Below, piece by piece: positions 34,294 through 38,466 of a DNA stretch of 38,466 bases. Below the pieces are notes generated by a model. It had not been told where the DNA came from. It saw nothing but the letters and a program-made list of their open reading frames with translations, and did no database searches. The translations under genes and the position numbers were made by a program. Source of the stretch: an uncultured Clostridia bacterium (lineage in GTDB: Bacteria > Bacillota > Clostridia > Oscillospirales > Ruminococcaceae); NCBI GenBank assembly GCA_945921515.1, contig CAMEKR010000005.1, forward strand, positions 1-38,466, written 5' to 3'. How positions within the stretch are numbered: the stretch's first letter is position 1; each line of letters begins with the position of its first letter.

Positions 34294-35286
34294 ATGGCTA
34301 AAATTACTATTCTCGGCTGCGGTTTTGGCACCGCGCTTGCAATAATGTGGGACAAGCAGGGACATCAGGTGACAGCCTGGTCAAAGTACAAGGAAGAAAT
34401 CGACGCAATACTTAACGACGGAGAGCATAAGAAACTGCTCCCCGGAGTTATCGTTCCGCCTTCCATCAGTCTCACAACGGATATTAAATGCGTCAGCGAT
34501 GCAGATATTCTTGTTTTCGCTATCCCGTCAAAGTTTGTCCGTGAGGTCGTTCTTAAGGTTAAGGAGCATATCAGAAAAGATACTATCGTAGTCAATGTAG
34601 GAAAGGGCTTTGAAGAAGGAACGGACAAGCGTCTGTCTCAGGTGCTTGCCGAAGAATTGCCCGAAAACCGCATTGCAGTGCTTACCGGTCCTTCGCACGC
34701 AGAGGAGATTGGCAGAAGTGTTCCTACTACCGTAGTATGCGCGTCAGAGGATGAAGCTTGTGTTATGTATCTGCAGGAAACGCTTCAAAACGACAGATTC
34801 AGAATATACCGCAACAGCGATCTTATAGGCTGTGAGCTGGGAGGCGCATTAAAAAACCCCATTGCCCTCTGCTGTGGAATAGTAGAAGGAATGGGGCTCG
34901 GTGACAATACGATCGCCGCGCTTATGACAAGAGGACTTGCCGAGATAACAAGACTCGGCGTGGCTATGGGAGGAAAAAGAGAGACTTTCAACGGTCTTTC
35001 GGGTGTAGGCGACCTTATTGTTACCTGCACATCGGCACATTCAAGAAATCATCGTGCCGGTCTGCTTATAGGTCAGGGTATGTCTGCGAAAGAGGCTGTA
35101 AGCCGTGTTGGAACGGTTGAAGGCTATCAGTGTGCAAAAATAGCATATGAGATAGCTTGCTCGCTCAATGTACAGGTACCGATCATCGAGCAGCTCTGCG
35201 AAGTATGCTATAACGGACAGAGCCCTCTTGACGCTGTATCAAAGCTGATGGGACGGCCGAGCAAAGCGGAAGAAGAAGTGTTCTGA
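34294..35286 (+). CDS. gpsA: NAD(P)-dependent glycerol-3-phosphate dehydrogenase
   Basis: A 330-residue enzyme reducing dihydroxyacetone phosphate to sn-glycerol 3-phosphate, which PlsY then uses. Visible: the N-terminal dinucleotide fold ITILGCGFGTALAIMW, GPSHAEEIG, the catalytic-lysine region ELGGALKNPIALCCGI, and GLSGVGDLIVTCTSAHSRNHRAG. RBS AAAGAGG. Length is normal. It ends the der-plsY-gpsA operon; the terminator is at 35354-35397. Confidence 0.96.
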   Translation: MAKITILGCGFGTALAIMWDKQGHQVTAWSKYKEEIDAILNDGEHKKLLPGVIVPPSISLTTDIKCVSDADILVFAIPSKFVREVVLKVKEHIRKDTIVVNVGKGFEEGTDKRLSQVLAEELPENRIAVLTGPSHAEEIGRSVPTTVVCASEDEACVMYLQETLQNDRFRIYRNSDLIGCELGGALKNPIALCCGIVEGMGLGDNTIAALMTRGLAEITRLGVAMGGKRETFNGLSGVGDLIVTCTSAHSRNHRAGLLIGQGMSAKEAVSRVGTVEGYQCAKIAYEIACSLNVQVPIIEQLCEVCYNGQSPLDAVSKLMGRPSKAEEEVF

Positions 35287-35472
35287 TCAGACTGCTGTGC
35301 GGTTATCGCTTTCAATATAGCTCAGCTTTTCAATTTTACATCTGTGATGCTCTGCGGTTTTTGCCTTGACGGCAAGAACCGCTTTTATCTTTTTTTCGGC
35401 AATCTGCATCAATAACGCCATGCCTGTGCATACAAAGGGTGCTGCAAAAATAGAAACTACTATAAATTCCAT
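35287..35472 (-). CDS. Possible small membrane protein, convergent to gpsA
   Basis: A 61-residue ORF starting at MEFIVVSIFAAP with RBS GAAAGG; the track start six codons earlier lacks one. One N-terminal hydrophobic helix (about 3-25) is followed by a basic cytoplasmic tail. A TATAAT box lies on this strand at 35514-35519. The ORF ends exactly against the gpsA stop and contains the gpsA terminator hairpin in antisense, which weakens the case that it is a conserved gene. Confidence 0.4.
   Translation of the reverse strand: MEFIVVSIFAAPFVCTGMALLMQIAEKKIKAVLAVKAKTAEHHRCKIEKLSYIESDNRTAV
35354..35397 (+). terminator. Rho-independent terminator of the der-plsY-gpsA operon
   Basis: A 12-bp stem with one G-U pair (GCGGTTTTTGCC / GGCAAGAACCGC), a TTGAC loop and the tail TTTTATCTTTTTTT. 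It lies about 68 bases after gpsA, inside the antisense small ORF. Confidence 0.85.
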
Positions 35473-35513
35473 TGTTTTTTCCTTTCTCATGTGGGCTTTT
35501 ATCTTATGCTTAG

Positions 35514-35519
35514 ATTATA
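35514..35519 (-). promoter_or_regulatory. Possible -10 box for the small membrane ORF
   Basis: TATAAT on the minus strand, about 40 bases before the small ORF start. No good -35 at 17 bases; GTCC...GGAC arms lie just upstream and could be an operator. Confidence 0.35.
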
Positions 35520-35587
35520 TCATCGTTGGTGTCCTATTAAACGGACAAACAAATTTCGATTTTAAATGATTTTTTATCATAAAAAAC

Positions 35588-35616
35588 TTGCAAAAACCGA
35601 ATAGATGTGATAGAAT
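35588..35616 (+). promoter_or_regulatory. Promoter of the putP-like gene
   Basis: TTGCAA at 35588-35593 and TAGAAT at 35611-35616 with a 17-base spacer, 45 bases before the ATG. Confidence 0.6.
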
Positions 35617-36794
35617 AAATAGCATAATGCAAAAACGCATAATCAGAAGGGAGTTATTATATGGAACTTAGTTCTCATCAGATAGTTATGCTGATAACTA
35701 TTGCGCTTTATCTCGTCGGAATGGTAGTGATAGGCGTATTATGTTCAAGAAAAACCGATAATGTCGGCGACTTTTATCTCGGCGGCAGAAAACTCGGACC
35801 GTTCGTAACCGCAATGAGCGCAGAAGCGTCGGATATGAGCGGATGGCTGCTTATGGGCTTGCCCGGTGTTGCATATGCATACGGTATTGCAGAGGCGAGC
35901 TGGACAGCTATAGGACTTGCGGTAGGTACATACATCAACTGGCTTGTTGTGTCAAAGAGACTCAGAAAGTATTCTCAGGCCTGCGGTGCAATAACTCTGC
36001 CCGAGTTTTTCACAAACAGACACAGAGATAAAAAGAAGATACTGACACTTATAGCGGCACTTATTATTATTGTCTTCTTCATTCCTTACACAGGTTCGGG
36101 CTTTGCGGCTTGCGGAAAGCTGTTTGAGAGTCTTTTCGGCGTTGATTATCATTTAGCTATGATAGTAAGTGCTATTGTAATCATTTCTTATACCACTATC
36201 GGTGGCTTCCTCGCCGCAAGTACAACAGACTTTATACAGAGTATTATCATGACTATAGCTCTTATAGTTGTTGTAATATTCGGTATAAATATGGCAGGCG
36301 GTATCGTAGAAGTAATGAACAACGCATACTCTATGCCAGGTTATTTCTCGGTAACACATTCGTTTGATGTTCTGAACAAAACAACGAGTGAGTACGGAAC
36401 GCTCAATATATTCTCAACTCTTGCATGGGGACTCGGTTATTTCGGTATGCCTCATGTTCTGCTAAGATTTATGGCAATAAGCGACAGCAAGAAGCTCAAG
36501 ACTTCAAGAAGAGTAGCAACCGTATGGGTAGTTATCTCTCTTGCAGTAGCAACATTTATAGGCGTTGTTGGTCTTGCTATGAGTCAGAAGGGCGTTATCG
36601 ATCCTCTGTATGACGGCGGCGACCCCGAGACTATAATTGTTGCGATAGCAAATCTGCTTGCTTCATTCGGTCCTCTTACCGCAATTGTCGGAGGCCTTAT
36701 CATTGCAGGTATTCTTGCTTCGACTATGTCAACTGCAGATTCTCAGCTGCTTGCGGCTTCCTCAGCAGTATCAGAAAACTTGTTCAGCCAGGTA

Positions 36795-36802
36795 TTCAAA
36801 AT
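36795..36802 (+). repeat. Left target-site duplication
   Basis: TTCAAAAT directly before the left inverted repeat. It matches TTCAAAAA after the right repeat at 7 of 8 bases; 8-bp AT-rich duplications are typical of ISL3. Confidence 0.75.
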
Positions 36803-36826
36803 GGCACCTCGCTATTCTGAGTGGGT
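36803..36826 (+). repeat. Left terminal inverted repeat (IRL)
   Basis: Begins GGCACCTCGC and ends TTCTGAGTGGGT; pairs with IRR at 37565-37588 at 20 of 24 positions. Confidence 0.88.
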
Positions 36827-36835
36827 AAAGTGGGA

Positions 36836-37219
36836 CTAATAAATAGTGTTAAATCTCAAATTACCTGTTTCAAGATATATCATTGAAATAAAATAATTGA
36901 TGTTGCGAAATTCTTTTGCACGGCGTTTAATCTCTTGGATGCGGCTATTAATTCCATCAGTTAATCCTGCTGTTAGTTTGCTTTTGAAGTATTGTAGCAC
37001 ACCGGTGTAATGAGATTTTATCATTTTGGCAAATTTCTTTATCGGTTCTAATCGAGAACGAACAGCCCAAGATAGCCATTTTCTAATAGCGGTTTCGGCA
37101 ACTTGCACATCAAAAATATTTCTGTATATATCTTGAAATGTCAGTTTCATTTGATATGCTTTTGCAAGATTCTTATTTTCTTTGGATACCAAATAATCAT
37201 AGGAAAGAAAAGAGGTATT
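36836..37219 (-). pseudogene. C-terminal fragment of an ISL3-family transposase
   Basis: The open frame of about 118-127 residues contains LAKAYQMKLTFQDIYR, SRLEPIKKFAKMIKSHYTGVL, GLTDGINSRIQEIKRRAKEF and FISMIYLETG, which match the end of ISL3 DDE transposases (usual length roughly 400 or more residues). The N-terminal zinc-finger/HTH region and most catalytic residues are missing. The track's start is a TTG without RBS, so this is a remnant, cut where the passenger gene begins. Confidence 0.85.
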
Positions 37220-37222
37220 TTA

Positions 37223-37996
37223 ATGATTCAAATTAACAAGAGAAGTATAGGTATGTGTATATTGTTATCCATCATAACGTGCGGAATATACGGTATTTAT
37301 TGGATGTATTTGCTTGTGAAAAATACACGTTCCATACAGAAAAACACTGACAATTGTAAAGGTGAAATGCTTTGTTTGATTTTTGTTCCATTCTACTCTC
37401 TGTATTGGTGGTATACAAGAGGTGAAAAAGTTAGACAGGGATTTGCTGAACATGATTACAATGCAACAGGTGGCGGAGTGGCATATCTAGTGCTTGCAAT
37501 TTTTGGATTAAGTATTGTTTCTATGGCTATCATGCAAAGCGATTTTAATTCATTAAAATCAGAAACCCACTCAGAACAGCGAAGCACCTTCAAAAACAAG
37601 GTTAACGAAAAGACGGCTATGCTTATTGCAAGAATAACCGTTATAGTGATAGCTGTTGTAGGCGTTGTTATTGCCTGGGATAAGAACAGCTCGGTATTCC
37701 AGATAGTATCGTTTGCGTGGGCAGGCTTCGGTGCGGCATTCGGTCCTGTAATGCTGATGTCGCTGTTCTGGAAGCGTACAACAAAGTGGGGAGCGTTTGC
37801 AGGTATCCTTGCCGGCGGCGTTATGGTATTCGTATGGAAGTTCCTTGTAAGACCGCTCGGCGGACTTCTGGATATCTACGAGCTTTTGCCCGCATTTATA
37901 GTAGCTCTTGTTGCAATAATAGTTGTTTCGCTGCTTGACAAGAAGCCTTCCGCTGAAATATGCGATGAGTTTGATTCTATTAAGACAATGGAATAA
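37223..37996 (+). CDS. Chimeric ORF: DUF4234 passenger protein fused to the PutP-like C-terminus
   Basis: A 257-residue ORF from ATG 37223 (RBS AAGAGG). Residues about 1-113 are DUF4234-like, with KRSIGMCILLSIITCGIYGIYW, then SLYWWYTRGEKVRQGF, and about three to four membrane segments. The right inverted repeat encodes roughly THSEQRST, and from FKNKVNEKTAMLIARI the frame is the missing C-terminal part of the PutP-like symporter (WAGFGAAFGPVMLMSLFW, then two helices and a charged tail). The passenger thus lacks its own stop inside the element. DUF4234 proteins are small membrane proteins of unknown function. Whether the chimera is made or stable is unknown. Confidence 0.8.
   Translation: MIQINKRSIGMCILLSIITCGIYGIYWMYLLVKNTRSIQKNTDNCKGEMLCLIFVPFYSLYWWYTRGEKVRQGFAEHDYNATGGGVAYLVLAIFGLSIVSMAIMQSDFNSLKSETHSEQRSTFKNKVNEKTAMLIARITVIVIAVVGVVIAWDKNSSVFQIVSFAWAGFGAAFGPVMLMSLFWKRTTKWGAFAGILAGGVMVFVWKFLVRPLGGLLDIYELLPAFIVALVAIIVVSLLDKKPSAEICDEFDSIKTME
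37565..37588 (-). repeat. Right terminal inverted repeat (IRR)
   Basis: Read on the minus strand it begins GGTGCTTCGC and ends TTCTGAGTGGGT, matching IRL at 20 of 24 positions. It is also coding, in frame, within the chimeric ORF. Confidence 0.88.
37589..37596 (+). repeat. Right target-site duplication
   Basis: TTCAAAAA, partner of TTCAAAAT at 36795-36802. Confidence 0.75.
37589..37996 (+). pseudogene. Sodium/solute symporter (PutP-like), 3' part
   Basis: About 135 codons completing the symporter interrupted at 36795-36802. Joining ENLFSQVFK to KNKVNEKTAMLIARI after removing the element and one duplication restores a continuous SSS-family protein of roughly 510 residues. The part holds the last membrane helices. 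It is now expressed, if at all, only as the tail of the DUF4234 chimera. Confidence 0.85.
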
Positions 37997-38012
37997 TACC
38001 GTATAAAAAATC

Positions 38013-38041
38013 AACAGCCCCTGTTTTTCAGGGGCTGTTTT
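38013..38041 (+). terminator. Terminator after the putP-like 3' part
   Basis: An 11-bp stem AACAGCCCCTG / CAGGGGCTGTT with a TTTTT loop and a short T-tail. Confidence 0.85.
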
Positions 38042-38048
38042 CATCGTC

Positions 38049-38077
38049 TTGAATATCCGCTTTTTATGTGCTATAAT
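38049..38077 (+). promoter_or_regulatory. Promoter of the sirtuin gene
   Basis: TTGAAT at 38049-38054 and TATAAT at 38072-38077, 17-base spacer, 39 bases before the ATG. Confidence 0.75.
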
Positions 38078-38116
38078 CTATAAAAGACAGATATTGATAT
38101 TGCGAAGGAGGATCAT

Positions 38117-38466
38117 ATGAAAACTTTGCAGAATATAATAGATGAAAGCAATTCAATCGTATTTTTCGGCGGAGCAGGAGTGTCAACCGAAAGCGGAATA
38201 CCCGATTTCCGTTCACCCGACGGGCTTTACAATCAAAAATACGATGTTCCGCCCGAAGAGCTTCTTAGTCACGGATATTTCTTTTCCCATACCGAGAAGT
38301 TCTATGAGTTTTACAGAGAAAAGATGATATGCCTTGACGCAAAGCCGAATAAGGCACATATCAAGCTCGCAGAGCTTGAAAAAGCAGGCAAGCTTAAGGC
38401 TGTTATAACGCAGAATATAGACGGACTTCACTCGGCGGCAGGAAGCAAAAAGGTATATGAGCTTCA
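38117..38466 (+). CDS. Sir2-family NAD-dependent protein deacylase (partial)
   Basis: The first about 116 residues of a sirtuin; the gene runs off the window. FFGGAGVSTESGIPDFRSPDGLY is the NAD-binding signature and TQNIDGLH carries the conserved Gln-Asn-Ile-Asp of the active site. These enzymes remove acetyl or longer acyl groups from lysines, using NAD and yielding O-acyl-ADP-ribose. ATG follows a strong RBS (GAAGGAGG). It has its own promoter. Confidence 0.93.
   Translation, partial: MKTLQNIIDESNSIVFFGGAGVSTESGIPDFRSPDGLYNQKYDVPPEELLSHGYFFSHTEKFYEFYREKMICLDAKPNKAHIKLAELEKAGKLKAVITQNIDGLHSAAGSKKVYEL

Larger units (their letters stand above)
35661..36839 (+). pseudogene. Sodium/solute symporter (PutP-like), 5' part, interrupted by an ISL3-derived element
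   Basis: The first about 380 residues of an SSS-family symporter closest to sodium/proline PutP: DNVGDFYLGGRKLGPFVTA, AEASDMSGWLLMGLPG, TLPEFF, YTTIGGFLAASTTDFIQS and ASTMSTADSQLLAASSAVS, covering about ten membrane helices. After ENLFSQVFK the frame enters the element and stops after 13 foreign residues (MAPRYSEWVKWD). The missing remainder continues at 37589 as KNKVNEKTAMLIARI. Intact members are about 500 residues; this product lacks the last two or three helices and is probably non-functional unless the halves complement. Confidence 0.9.
36803..37588 (+). mobile_element. ISL3-family-derived element with truncated transposase and a DUF4234 passenger gene
   Basis: A 786-bp element inserted in the putP-like gene. 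Its ends are 24-bp imperfect inverted repeats (20 of 24 matching, shared core TTCTGAGTGGGT, outer ends GG), flanked by a near-perfect 8-bp direct repeat. It holds the last about 118 codons of an ISL3 transposase on the minus strand and a DUF4234 gene on the plus strand. With only the transposase tail left it cannot move by itself, but the ends could be used by a full ISL3 copy elsewhere. Confidence 0.88.

Noticed and set aside
37103-37222. N-terminal extension of the DUF4234 chimera
   Set aside because: It starts at a TTG inside the transposase fragment without RBS; the ATG at 37223 has one and matches the family start.
1-38466. CRISPR arrays, tRNA or rRNA genes
   Set aside because: No regularly spaced repeats and no tRNA- or rRNA-like stretches were seen in the intergenic regions by eye; a scan with dedicated tools would settle it.

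Overview
The window reads as a low-to-medium GC Gram-positive genome, most likely a gut clostridium of the Oscillospiraceae/Ruminococcaceae type. This is inferred from gene families and order (DUF512 radical SAM-der-plsY-gpsA, DUF1934-argS, a zinc-type L32, paired YfhO proteins, NifS/NifU-type Fe-S assembly) and from consensus sigma-A promoters (TTGACA-17-TATAAT). No 16S or other marker is present, so the genus is not settled. No tRNA, rRNA or CRISPR array was seen.

Region A (1 to about 10,000) looks accessory. It begins with the tail of a BRCT-domain protein and a phage-type DUF1351 protein, then an acidic orphan and a small gene remnant. A tightly coupled operon follows: a UvrD-like helicase fused to a Cas4/AddB-type Fe-S nuclease, a zinc-ribbon DEDDh exonuclease, and a WYL-domain regulator. 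Two AT-rich genes come next; both encode a related winged-helix-like segment joined to long coiled coils. A strong hairpin terminator closes the region. This is the best place in the window for an undescribed DNA-processing or defence module.

Region B (10,050 to 22,912) is mostly housekeeping. A CmpB-like membrane protein is followed by nifS and nifU with their own promoter and terminator, then an AT-rich NERD-HRDC gene with a perfect promoter between two hairpins. A long leftward operon follows: a D-Ala-D-Ala ligase-like protein that has lost two of three metal ligands, DUF1934, argS, a homocysteine methyltransferase-like protein, YfhO, a NUDIX hydrolase and murC.

Region C (23,000 to 35,500) holds a lipoprotein, a second CmpB-like protein, a D,D-carboxypeptidase, pgi, a small P-loop protein, rpmF, a second YfhO protein, the DUF512 radical SAM protein, der, plsY and gpsA. 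Cell-wall, phospholipid-precursor and ribosome/translation functions dominate.

Region D (35,500 to the end) contains a sodium/solute symporter gene (putP-like) cut in two by a 786-bp ISL3-derived element. The element has 24-bp terminal inverted repeats and a near-perfect 8-bp target duplication. It carries only the C-terminal end of a transposase plus a DUF4234 passenger gene whose reading frame runs through the right repeat into the symporter's 3' part, giving a chimeric ORF. The window ends in a sirtuin gene.
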